Part shown: positions 15,522 to 23,204 of the stretch, piece after piece
Layout of the letters: each line of letters begins with the position of its first letter
Numbering within the stretch: the stretch's first letter is position 1
Origin: an uncultured bacterium
GTDB taxonomy: Bacteria > Actinomycetota > Coriobacteriia > Coriobacteriales > Coriobacteriaceae
Length of the DNA: 39,341 nucleotides
NCBI GenBank assembly: GCA_905214905.1
Contig: CAJMNK010000011.1
Location: forward strand, 1-39,341
Reading direction: 5' to 3'
The notes under the pieces: model-generated
Database searches by the model: none
The model's input: the letters and a program-made list of their open reading frames with translations, nothing else
Told to the model about the DNA's origin: nothing
Made by a program: the position numbers and the translations under genes

Positions 15522-15939
15522 ACCCAAACAACAGCCCGTGCGCCCGCCGACCGCCTTCGAGCGCCTGGCGGACCCCGAGGGCAGACGCCGCGCCGCCGAC
15601 CCCAACCTCACTGCCAACGGTGCCGTGCGCGCCAACCGCGCCGCACAGTTTATGCCCTTTGCCGCCCTCACGGGATACTACGAACTCGCGCGCAAGCAGG
15701 AAATCACCGTCGAGTCAAAACGTGAGCTCACAGAAGAAAAAGCCCTCGTGCTTTCTAAAAAACTCGAGGGTCTCAAACGTGGCGACTTGGTTCGTGTCAC
15801 CTATTACGATGCATACGGCTATCGCAGCCGCACCGGCATCCTCGACGAGGCGCTCCCCGCCTTCAAGCTCCTCAAGCTCCGAGACATCGCCATCGACTTC
15901 GACGACATCCAAGACATCGAGCTGCGCGGACGAGCCTAG
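15514..15939 (+). CDS. YolD-like protein, partner of the Y-family polymerase
   Basis: A 141-residue protein with the YolD-like signature NRAAQFMPFAALTGYYELA at about 45-63, followed by a helix (ESKRELTEEKALVLSKKL) and a small beta domain (GDLVRVTYYDAYGYRSRTGIL, then DFDDIQDIEL). In Bacillus, YolD-like genes sit directly beside UvrX/YqjW polymerases and are SOS-controlled; the same arrangement holds here. A GTG start at 15514 is preferred because GGAGG lies 5 bases upstream; a TTG at 15502 would bury that site. The role is unproven, thought to be a polymerase accessory factor. Confidence 0.82.
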   Translation: MPKPKQQPVRPPTAFERLADPEGRRRAADPNLTANGAVRANRAAQFMPFAALTGYYELARKQEITVESKRELTEEKALVLSKKLEGLKRGDLVRVTYYDAYGYRSRTGILDEALPAFKLLKLRDIAIDFDDIQDIELRGRA

Positions 15940-15965
15940 CCAAGGAAGCGCATCCAGAGCGACGC

Positions 15966-16349
15966 TTACAGCGTCATGACGTAGTAGCCCGCATCTTTCA
16001 CGGCCGTCTCGAGGACATCACGATCAACCGGCTGCTTAGAGCGCACGCGTGCCGTGTGGTCCGCATACGTCACCGTTGCCCACACGCCATCCAGTGCATT
16101 GAGGGCATTGGCTACGTTCTGAGCGCAGCCGTCACAGCTCATGCCGCCGATGAGCAGCTCATCGCTATAGGGATAGTGTGACGCATCGGTATCCACCACA
16201 ACAACCTTTTTGGCCTTCTTGCCGCTCGCACCATCGCTGCAACAACTCTTCCCGTGTGTCGAAGCGGCAATGCGGCGCAGTCCAAAAAACATGCCGACGG
16301 CAATGACGGCCAGCACGATGAGATTCGCAGGGTTGAGCAAGTCACTCAT
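15966..16349 (-). CDS. Membrane-anchored heavy-metal-associated (HMA) domain protein
   Basis: A 127-residue protein. Residues about 8-27 form one membrane helix, followed by a basic, cysteine-containing linker (SCCSDG at about 35-40, then KKAKK). Residues about 62-127 form an HMA fold with GGMSCDGCAQNV, where C72 and C75 are the CxxC metal ligands, and the ending AVKDAGYYV is typical of CopZ-like domains. AAAGGGGAAC precedes the ATG at 16349. It is a copper- or other soft-metal-binding protein displayed at the membrane; no P-type ATPase is in the window. A CsoR-like palindrome lies 30 bases upstream. Confidence 0.85.
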   Translation of the reverse strand: MSDLLNPANLIVLAVIAVGMFFGLRRIAASTHGKSCCSDGASGKKAKKVVVVDTDASHYPYSDELLIGGMSCDGCAQNVANALNALDGVWATVTYADHTARVRSKQPVDRDVLETAVKDAGYYVMTL

Positions 16350-16378
16350 GCGTTCCCCTTTCAAGTAGCCCTATCTAG

Positions 16379-16395
16379 ATACCCCCATGGGGTGT
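16379..16395 (-). promoter_or_regulatory. CsoR/copper-type operator candidate
   Basis: ATACCCCCATGGGGTGT is a GC-centred dyad (CCCCATGGGG core with AT/GT ends) resembling CsoR-family operators, which have the form ATACCC...GGGTAT. It lies directly upstream of the HMA gene, whose possible -35 TTGACC is at 16430-16425. Confidence 0.5.
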
Positions 16396-16457
16396 CCCCA
16401 TCTTAACCCAAAATCATGTCTGTTCGGTCAATTAGTTTCCCTCTTCAAACTTTTTTG

Positions 16458-16485
16458 TTGACCATGGCTTACTTTCGTGTATAAG
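16458..16485 (+). promoter_or_regulatory. Predicted promoter of the DUF3793-flavodoxin operon
   Basis: TTGACC (16458-16463), a 16-base spacer and TATAAG (16480-16485), about 40 bases before the GTG start of the DUF3793 gene. Confidence 0.6.
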
Positions 16486-16491
16486 TTTTCC

Positions 16492-16500
16492 TAGGCTAAC
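16492..16500 (+). promoter_or_regulatory. Possible DtxR/IdeR iron-box half-site
   Basis: TAGGCTAAC matches one half plus the centre of the actinobacterial iron box (TTAGGTTAGGCTAACCTAA type) at nine successive positions, but the left half is poorly conserved. It lies 7 bases after the -10 box. Iron control of a flavodoxin operon would make sense, but the match is partial. Confidence 0.3.
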
Positions 16501-16524
16501 AACTGAGGACCCGAAAGGGGCATC

Positions 16525-17229
16525 GTGACTCGAACCATTGACATCCCAACATACCAAACGGCTGTCGTGCGCAACTGCTCCCCTACGCTCGCAGGTATCA
16601 AGCCGGCTTCGCTCTTTACCTATCCCGGCGTTTACGCCAACCAAAACGGAAAACCCAGCGCCACCCATATCGAAGAGCGACGCTCTCGCCTGCTCGCCGT
16701 CATAGCCCAATGCAACCGCGAGCTCCAGCCACTCGGGATCCATATGAGCGTTTTGGTCTGGCGCCCCTGCGGAGCGCTCATCTATGTGTACCGCCCTGCA
16801 GACCTCATGCGATACCTCTCCGACCCCCGCGCCACGACGGCGCTTGCCGCCGAAGGTTACGATGTCCACAACCTGCCCGCGTCCCTGGTGCATCTCGCCG
16901 CGCGCATCACGCTGGCAAGCAGCAATGACGCAGAGAGCGCCTATGACGGCAGCGTCTGCGCGCTCGCGCGAAATAGGCACTGCGATACGGGGTGCATGTG
17001 CGAGTTCCCCCACGAAATTGGCTATTTTTTGGGCTATCCCTACGAAGATGTCCATCAGTTTATCGTCCAGCACGGCGAAAACTATAAGGTCTTTGGCGCA
17101 TGGAAGGTATACACAAACGTTGAGCAGGCGCTCACGACCTTCGATTCCTATCGCGCATGCACGCAATACCTTACCTACATCTATCAACAGGGCTGCACTC
17201 TGGGACAACTTGTCCAGGCAACCCGATAG
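16525..17229 (+). CDS. DUF3793 family protein
   Basis: A 234-residue protein of the DUF3793 family, recognised by the C-terminal signature CEFPHEIGYFLGYPYEDVHQFI followed by WKVYTNVEQALTTFDSYRACT (segments at about 155-220), with several conserved cysteines. Function is not established; in anaerobes it is often found next to a flavodoxin, and here a flavodoxin follows after 46 bases. The start is a GTG with GAAAGGGGCATC upstream. No signal or membrane segment. A role linked to iron limitation or heme/iron reduction has been suggested by context only. Confidence 0.8.
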   Translation: MTRTIDIPTYQTAVVRNCSPTLAGIKPASLFTYPGVYANQNGKPSATHIEERRSRLLAVIAQCNRELQPLGIHMSVLVWRPCGALIYVYRPADLMRYLSDPRATTALAAEGYDVHNLPASLVHLAARITLASSNDAESAYDGSVCALARNRHCDTGCMCEFPHEIGYFLGYPYEDVHQFIVQHGENYKVFGAWKVYTNVEQALTTFDSYRACTQYLTYIYQQGCTLGQLVQATR

Positions 17230-17275
17230 AGCATACAAAACGCGGCCGCACGCCGCACAACCGAAAGGAAGACAT

Positions 17276-17695
17276 ATGAGCAAGATCGCAGTCGTCTACT
17301 GGAGCGGTACAGGCAACACCGAGGCCATGGCAAACTTCGTTGCCGAGGGCGCAACCGGTGCCGGCGCCGAGGCAGAGGTCATCTCCTGCGCCGACTTCTC
17401 TGCCGACAAGGCCGCCGAATATGATGCCTTCGCCTTCGGCTGCCCCGCCATGGGTTCCGAGGAGCTTGAATACGATGAGTTCCAGCCCATGTGGGATGAG
17501 GTCAAGGAGACCCTCGGCGACAAGAAGGTTGTCCTCTTTGGCTCTTATTCGTGGGCCGAGGGCGAATGGATGGACAACTGGAAGGCGGACGCCGACGAGG
17601 CGGGCGTCAACGTCGTCGATTCCGTCATCTGCTACGATGCGCCCGACGACGAGGGCGAGACCGCTTGCAAGGCCCTCGGAGCCGAGCTCGTGTAA
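17276..17695 (+). CDS. Short-chain flavodoxin
   Basis: A 139-residue FMN electron carrier. SGTGNTEAMA at about 10-19 is the FMN phosphate-binding loop; AFGCPAMGSEELEYDEFQP carries the 60s-loop region and LFGSYSWAEGEWMDNW the 90s loop. Acidic composition and length fit clostridial-type flavodoxins. GAAAGGAAGACAT precedes the ATG. It is the second gene of an operon with DUF3793 and is closed by a strong terminator. It probably replaces ferredoxin as low-potential carrier, possibly under iron limitation. Confidence 0.93.
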   Translation: MSKIAVVYWSGTGNTEAMANFVAEGATGAGAEAEVISCADFSADKAAEYDAFAFGCPAMGSEELEYDEFQPMWDEVKETLGDKKVVLFGSYSWAEGEWMDNWKADADEAGVNVVDSVICYDAPDDEGETACKALGAELV

Positions 17696-17747
17696 CGAAC
17701 CCAGGGCTTCCAAAAGAGCCTGCATCAAAGCGCATCCCCGTCCCTAC

Positions 17748-17789
17748 AAAAGAGCGGGGGCTGGATTTAAGTCCAGCCCCCGCTCTTTT
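17748..17789. terminator. Bidirectional intrinsic terminator
   Basis: An 18-bp perfect stem (17748-17765 with 17772-17789) around a 6-base loop, flanked by AAAA on one side and TTTT on the other. It closes both the flavodoxin operon (plus) and the ABC importer operon (minus). Confidence 0.92.
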
Positions 17790-17812
17790 ATAACGGCAGT
17801 TACATCAACCGG

Positions 17813-18562
<750 letters not shown>

Positions 18563-18574
18563 GACAGGACCTCC

Positions 18575-19936
18575 TTACAGACCGGCGATATGATCGGCGG
18601 GCGTCGCGACAACCTGTCCGGCGCTCTTGGTGGGACGCTTCTTTTTGGTTTCGGCCGTCCCCAGAAGTCTCGCCTCAAGACCGCTCACCAAGCGCGCAAG
18701 CGGCAGGGTAATGACCAGATAGAACAGAGCGGCAACCACATACGGCGTGATGGAGCCCGTCGTGGCCACGATGGTGCGGGCGTTCATGACGATCTCGACG
18801 ACACCCACGGCGGCAAGCAGCGACGTGTCCTTGTAGAGCAGGATGAACTCGCTGGTCAGCGTAGGCAGGACATTGCGGAACGTCTGCGGAATCATGACAT
18901 AGAGCAGCGTCTGGAAGGCATTCATGCCCAGCGAGCGAGCAGCCTCGTTTTGGCCCTTGGGGATCGACTGAATACCGGCACGGAAGATCTCGCACAGGTA
19001 CGCAGACGAGTTCATGGCCATGACGATAACACCCAGCACATAGTCGTCCACTTTGACACCGGCCAGCGGCAAGCCAAAGAACGCAATGTAGATCTGCAAG
19101 AACGCCGGCGTGCCGCGGATGATATTCACATAGATGCCGGCAAGGCAGCGAAGGATGCGCGACTTGGAAATGCGCATTAGCGACAGCGCAAAGCCAAAGG
19201 GAATGGCCAACGGAAATGCCACGAGCACGATCGAGAGCGACATAAGGAAGCCCTTGAAGACGATCGGCAGGCTCTGGACCAAAATGACCGGGTTCAGGAA
19301 CAGGCGCAGGAACATATTGGAGTTCCACGCCTCGACCCACGGCTGCTCTTTAAGGTCAGCCAGGAAGTTATCGAAGGCCGTCACGCCCTTGATCTCCACC
19401 GACGGAATCTTGGAGATCTTCTTGGTCGAGCCATCGGCCAAAGTGTAGGTGCCGCTAAAGGCCTCATCGCCGCCCTCGACGGGGAAGGTCACGCCGTAAA
19501 CCTCGACACGGAAAAAGCCGCCGGCAGGCGCCGTCTCGCCAAAGCCAATCTTGAGCGTCTGGCCGTCAGCCTTGCACGTGGGCTTCATGGGCGTACGATC
19601 CATGAGGTCCTCGCCCGAGAGCATCGTCAATCGCGTGTCATCGGTACCAAACGTCGTGCCGTCGACAAACGTCAAAGAAAGACCGCTCAGTTCCTCGTCG
19701 GCATCGGCCTGAACTTCCCAGGTAATGCGCGTCTCGGTGCCGCCGACCACATCGCTGCCCGAACCGGTGTTGGGTCGGGCGGTAATCTTTGCGGTCTCAA
19801 GCGCCTGGGCGGTCGTGGGCGCATATGCCCCCGCGCACACCAGCGCGAGCGCCACGGCCATGACGCAGGCTAGCTTTTGGAGCAAGGCGGACAGTGGAAA
19901 ACGCTGCTCCGCGGCCCCTTTGTTCAGTCGAGACAA
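18575..19936 (-). CDS. Amino acid ABC transporter permease fused to a secreted N-terminal domain
   Basis: A 453-residue protein in two parts. Residues about 20-45 look like a signal peptide or signal anchor (KLACVMAVALALVCAGAYAP). Residues about 46-185 are a polar, beta-rich domain (ITWEVQADADEELSGLSLTF, FFRVEVYGVTFPVEGGDEAF) expected outside the membrane. From about 215 on it is a HisM/GlnP-type permease with the EAA loop EAARSLGMNAFQTLLYVMIP. Typical members are about 220-250 residues without the extra domain, though fusions with solute-binding domains are known. The start is read as TTG at 19936 with TAGGAGCCACC upstream. An attenuating terminator precedes it. Confidence 0.85.
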   Translation of the reverse strand: MSRLNKGAAEQRFPLSALLQKLACVMAVALALVCAGAYAPTTAQALETAKITARPNTGSGSDVVGGTETRITWEVQADADEELSGLSLTFVDGTTFGTDDTRLTMLSGEDLMDRTPMKPTCKADGQTLKIGFGETAPAGGFFRVEVYGVTFPVEGGDEAFSGTYTLADGSTKKISKIPSVEIKGVTAFDNFLADLKEQPWVEAWNSNMFLRLFLNPVILVQSLPIVFKGFLMSLSIVLVAFPLAIPFGFALSLMRISKSRILRCLAGIYVNIIRGTPAFLQIYIAFFGLPLAGVKVDDYVLGVIVMAMNSSAYLCEIFRAGIQSIPKGQNEAARSLGMNAFQTLLYVMIPQTFRNVLPTLTSEFILLYKDTSLLAAVGVVEIVMNARTIVATTGSITPYVVAALFYLVITLPLARLVSGLEARLLGTAETKKKRPTKSAGQVVATPADHIAGL

Positions 19937-20000
19937 GGTGGCTCCTATCGTAGAAGTTGCCGGCAAAACGAGACGGAAACGCTCTCCGTCAAGAGAAGCG

Positions 20001-20034
20001 CAAAGGCCCTTCCCGCCAAAACGGAAAGGGCCCG
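20001..20034 (-). terminator. Intercistronic terminator between binding protein and permease
   Basis: GGCCCTTCC (20005-20013) pairs with GGAAAGGGCC (20023-20032) with one bulge; on the minus strand TTTG follows. It lies about 20 bases after the lipoprotein stop. Partial termination here would give more binding protein than membrane components, as is common in such operons. Confidence 0.65.
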
Positions 20035-20054
20035 CGCGCAATCAAGTAGCTATT

Positions 20055-20915
20055 TTACTTGATATTGTACTTAGCCATGAGGGCGTCGACGGTACCGTCG
20101 TCGGTCAGGTCCTTGATGGCCTGGTTGATGTCGTCCTTGAGCTTGGTGTTGCCCTGGTTGATGGCGATGGCGTACTCCTCGCCGGTGCTGATCTGCTTGA
20201 TGGTCTGGCAGGTGTTGAACTGTTCGGCGGTCAGCTGGCTGGCAACGGAGCGGTTGGTGACTACGGCGTCGCCCTTATCGGACTGCAGGGCGCTGAAGCA
20301 CTCGGTGGCGTCCTTGTAGGGGACGATCTTGGCCTTGGGGAAGTTCTCCTGGGCAAAGGCCTCGGCGGTCGAACCGGACTGGACGATGATCGTGGCGTCG
20401 GCATTGTTGAGCTTCTCGCTGAAGTTGTCGGCCGTAATGTCGGTGTTATCGACCTTGGTCACGATAGCCTGATCGTCCATATAGTAGGAATCGGAGAAGG
20501 TGACTTCCTTCTCACGCTCGGGCGTGTCGGTGATAGCCGCGATGGAAACGTCATACTTGGCGCCCGAAGCAACGCCCGGAACCAGCGTGTCAAAGTCATT
20601 GTTGACGTACTCGACATCCAGGCCCAGCTTGTCGCCGATAGCCTTGATGAGCTCAAGGTCAAAGCCCTGATAATCGCCGTTGTCATCCTTGTACTCAAAC
20701 GGAGCGTACTCGGCAGAGGTGCCGACGGTCAGCGTACCGTCCTTGACGAGCGCGTACTCCTTGGAGCCGTCGACCTTCTCGACCTTAGCGTCGTCAGAGC
20801 TGCTGGAACCGGCATCAGAACCAGAGGTGGCGTTGGACGAGCCGCAGCCCGTCAGAGCGAGGGCGAGCGCCATAGCACCCGTGGCGGCAAATGCGCCAAG
20901 CTTCTTCAGCTTCAT
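20055..20915 (-). CDS. Amino acid ABC transporter substrate-binding lipoprotein
   Basis: A 286-residue lipoprotein. A basic N-terminus and hydrophobic stretch end in the lipobox LTGC (C24), followed by a Ser/Asp-rich linker. The rest is an SBP_bac_3 domain: GTLTVGTSAEYAPFEYKDD, GFDLELIKAIGDKLG, SIAAITDTPEREKEVTFSDSYY and a C-terminal DALMAKYNIK. ATG at 20915 with GGAAGGAGACTGATT before it; the open frame to 21044 is 5' leader. It binds a polar amino acid outside the membrane and passes it to the permease encoded next. Confidence 0.95.
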   Translation of the reverse strand: MKLKKLGAFAATGAMALALALTGCGSSNATSGSDAGSSSSDDAKVEKVDGSKEYALVKDGTLTVGTSAEYAPFEYKDDNGDYQGFDLELIKAIGDKLGLDVEYVNNDFDTLVPGVASGAKYDVSIAAITDTPEREKEVTFSDSYYMDDQAIVTKVDNTDITADNFSEKLNNADATIIVQSGSTAEAFAQENFPKAKIVPYKDATECFSALQSDKGDAVVTNRSVASQLTAEQFNTCQTIKQISTGEEYAIAINQGNTKLKDDINQAIKDLTDDGTVDALMAKYNIK

Positions 20916-20972
20916 AATCAGTCTCCTTCCAATGACCCCACGTGATTCAGAGGTCTGCAAAAACTGTGGGTT

Positions 20973-21001
20973 ATTATGCACCCGCTTGGAAGAATCTGCA
21001 A
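20973..21001 (-). promoter_or_regulatory. Predicted promoter of the amino acid ABC operon
   Basis: On the minus strand TTGCAG (21001-20996), a 17-base spacer and CATAAT (20978-20973), about 60 bases upstream of the lipoprotein ATG. Confidence 0.55.
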
Positions 21002-21016
21002 TCAGAAAACTGATTG
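20999..21016. promoter_or_regulatory. Inverted repeat overlapping the ABC operon -35 box
   Basis: CAATCAG-AAAA-CTGATTG is a perfect 7-base inverted repeat with a 4-base centre. It overlaps the edge of the predicted -35 box, so it is a good operator candidate for an amino-acid-responsive regulator. Confidence 0.45.
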
Positions 21017-21062
21017 AAACAAACCCATAACGTGAATAGAGCACTCCACTTTATGGCAGCCA

Positions 21063-21929
21063 TTACTGCTGCAACGACCTTAACAGTTTGATTTCAGCCG
21101 CATAACCTGCAAGTTCGTTCGGAGTCTCCAAAATAAACGGCAGTGAACGCAAGTGGCCATTCGATACAATATTCTGCATAACCTGCATACCGCCACCAAA
21201 TTCCTCGCTGCCAAGGTATCCCTTGCCGATGCACTCGTGACGATCTTTATGGGCGCCACAAGGGTTCTTCGAATCGTTGATGTGTACGGCATGCAAGCGA
21301 TCGATACCCACCACGCGGTCGAACTCGTCGAGTACGCCGTCCAGATCATGGATGATGTCGTAGCCGGCATCGCTCACATGGCAGGTGTCCAAACAAACGC
21401 CCAGCTTATCGGACAGCTCTGGGCGCTTGGCGGCAACACCCTCGATAATGCACGCCAGCTCCTCAAAGCTGCGGCCCACCTCGGTACCCTTGCCGGCCAT
21501 GGTCTCGAGCAGTACCGTCGTCTGCTGGCCCTCAAACATCACCTGGCACAGGGTGTCGACAATCATCTGAATGCCGGCGTCTGCCCCCTGTCCCACATGC
21601 GCACCGGGGTGGAAGTTGTAGTAGTTGCCGGGCAGCGCCTCCATGCGCCGCAGGTCCTCTGCCATGGCCTCCAGGGCAAACTCGCGCGCCCGCTCTTTGG
21701 CTGAGCAGGGGTTATAGGTATACGGGGCATGCGCCACCAGCGGTCCAAAGTCGTTTTGCGCCATAAGCTCGCGTAGAGCCGCCACGTCATCCATGTCAAG
21801 TTCTTTTGCCTTGCCACCGCGCGGGTTGCGCGTAAAGAACGCAAAGGTATTGGCGCCAATGGACAGCGCCGTCTCCCCCATTGCCCGATAGCCCTTCGTC
21901 GTCGAAAGATGACACCCGATCGTCAGCAT
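21063..21929 (-). CDS. nfo: Deoxyribonuclease IV (apurinic/apyrimidinic endonuclease)
   Basis: A 288-residue endonuclease IV that cleaves DNA at abasic sites in base excision repair. The zinc ligands are in YNFHPGAHVG, VLLETMAGKG, LGVCLDTCHVSDAGYD, HINDSKN, HECIGKGYLG and PFILETP, the complete family pattern in an AP-endonuclease TIM barrel. The ATG at 21929 is preceded by AGGAGGGAGCTGGAG; a further in-frame ATG at 21947 is possible. It is followed on the other side by a family B repeat that overlaps its upstream region. Confidence 0.95.
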   Translation of the reverse strand: MLTIGCHLSTTKGYRAMGETALSIGANTFAFFTRNPRGGKAKELDMDDVAALRELMAQNDFGPLVAHAPYTYNPCSAKERAREFALEAMAEDLRRMEALPGNYYNFHPGAHVGQGADAGIQMIVDTLCQVMFEGQQTTVLLETMAGKGTEVGRSFEELACIIEGVAAKRPELSDKLGVCLDTCHVSDAGYDIIHDLDGVLDEFDRVVGIDRLHAVHINDSKNPCGAHKDRHECIGKGYLGSEEFGGGMQVMQNIVSNGHLRSLPFILETPNELAGYAAEIKLLRSLQQ

Positions 21930-21948
21930 CTCCAGCTCCCTCCTCATC

Positions 21949-22036
21949 AGTTGCGGTGAAATACGGTCTATTGGTGCCCTATTTTGGCGCAAACAGACCG
22001 TATTCCACCGCAAGTTATAAAAGGGGCATCAGGAGC
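21949..22036. repeat. Palindromic intergenic repeat, family B, copy 1
   Basis: The arms 21951-21969 and 21995-22013 are 19 bases long with one mismatch (TTGCGGTGAAATACGGTCT against its partner AGACCGTATTCCACCGCAA) around a 25-base centre. The right flank from 22014, GTTATAAAAGGGGCATCAGG plus AGC, is identical in copy 2. It lies between nfo and the oxidoreductase gene. Confidence 0.8.
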
Positions 22037-22082
22037 AAAGGCCTCCAGGCATTCCACACGCTGGCGCCATGCCCCCCACGCC

Positions 22083-23102
22083 CTAAAGTTTCGAACGAAT
22101 CGCATCGATGATGTGCGCGCAGCGCTGTGTGGCGGCAAGGGGCATGACGGGACTCTCGAGTTTCCCCGCCCGGATGAGCTGGGTCGCATGCGAAGCTTCG
22201 CCGTAAAAATCATCGACCTCAAACGGGGCGTCGATTTCGAGTACTCGACCGTCGGAGTACTTCACATGGGCGAGCTCGGGGCGATGGAGGCGCTCGATTT
22301 CCAACGAGCCCCGCTCGCAGGCAATCGTTAAGCGGCTTTCATATGCTGCTTTGCCGTCGACCACCATATGAATGGGTATACCGCCGACGCTCATATGGGT
22401 CTCGTCGGCCCAATCGACGCGACCGCCCGATACGTCACGCCAGCGAACTTCACGGGACGAAACCTCGCAAGCGCCCGCGAGCAAATCCTCAAACCAACCG
22501 ACCGCATAGCAGCCCATGTCATATAGACAGCCGCCCTGCAACGGATCAAGCAGATAGCCCGAAGGAGACTCGCCGTAATCGAGCTTTTGCACGCTTTCAA
22601 TCGAGACAATACGGCCAAGCTCACCCGACGCAAGCAAGTCTTTCACGCGAGTGCGTATCGGGCAAAACCGATTCTTCATCGCCTCCATAAACAGCGCGCC
22701 GCGCTCGCGAGAGGCGGAGGCAACCGAGAGAGCCTCTTCCTCATTCAAAACGGCCGGCTTTTCGCACAGTACGGCCTTTCCTGCGCGCAGTGCCCGACAG
22801 ACCCAATGCGCATGCATGCCATGTGGAAGAGCCAAGTAGATTGCGTCGACATCGGAGTCGGCAATCAGCGAATCATAAGCCGCATCGCCGCTATCGTCAG
22901 CCGTGGCATAACTGTGCGCAGCATCAATCGAAAACGCCCTGCAAAACTCCTCAACATTCGAAGGAGTGCGACCGGCGGCAGCCACAAGCCGTGCCCCGTC
23001 CACCTCCTTGAGCGACGATGCAAATCGATGAGAAATGCGCCCAGCGCCCAAAACGCCCCAACGAACCTCGCGCAAATCATCACATGAATCCCGATGGCCC
23101 AT
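22083..23102 (-). CDS. Gfo/Idh/MocA family oxidoreductase
   Basis: A 339-residue NAD(P)-dependent sugar or inositol dehydrogenase-like protein. The Rossmann start WGVLGAGRISHRF has the GxGxxxxxF loop, AIYLALPHGMHAHWV follows, and CEKPAVLN carries the EKP lysine. The C-terminal alpha/beta domain has GGCLYDMGCYAVGWF. The ATG at 23102 follows a G-rich GGGGGGGCTGTC stretch rather than a classical site. It is flanked on both sides by family B repeats. The substrate is unknown; a second family member at 31093 is clearly different. Confidence 0.88.
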   Translation of the reverse strand: MGHRDSCDDLREVRWGVLGAGRISHRFASSLKEVDGARLVAAAGRTPSNVEEFCRAFSIDAAHSYATADDSGDAAYDSLIADSDVDAIYLALPHGMHAHWVCRALRAGKAVLCEKPAVLNEEEALSVASASRERGALFMEAMKNRFCPIRTRVKDLLASGELGRIVSIESVQKLDYGESPSGYLLDPLQGGCLYDMGCYAVGWFEDLLAGACEVSSREVRWRDVSGGRVDWADETHMSVGGIPIHMVVDGKAAYESRLTIACERGSLEIERLHRPELAHVKYSDGRVLEIDAPFEVDDFYGEASHATQLIRAGKLESPVMPLAATQRCAHIIDAIRSKL

Positions 23103-23116
23103 GACAGCCCCCCCTC

Positions 23117-23204
23117 AGTTGCGGTGAAATAATTCCCGTTTGGCCCCTATTCTGCCGCAAACAGAAACTATTCCACCGCAAGTTATAAAAGGGGCATCAG
23201 GAGC
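23117..23204. repeat. Palindromic intergenic repeat, family B, copy 2
   Basis: AGTTGCGGTGAAATA at the left (from 23117) and TATTCCACCGCAA (23169-23181) form the outer arms; the inner arms differ from copy 1. The right flank 23182-23204 is identical to copy 1. It overlaps the stop codon of the aldo/keto reductase gene (23197-23199), so the repeat end forms part of that coding sequence. Confidence 0.8.
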
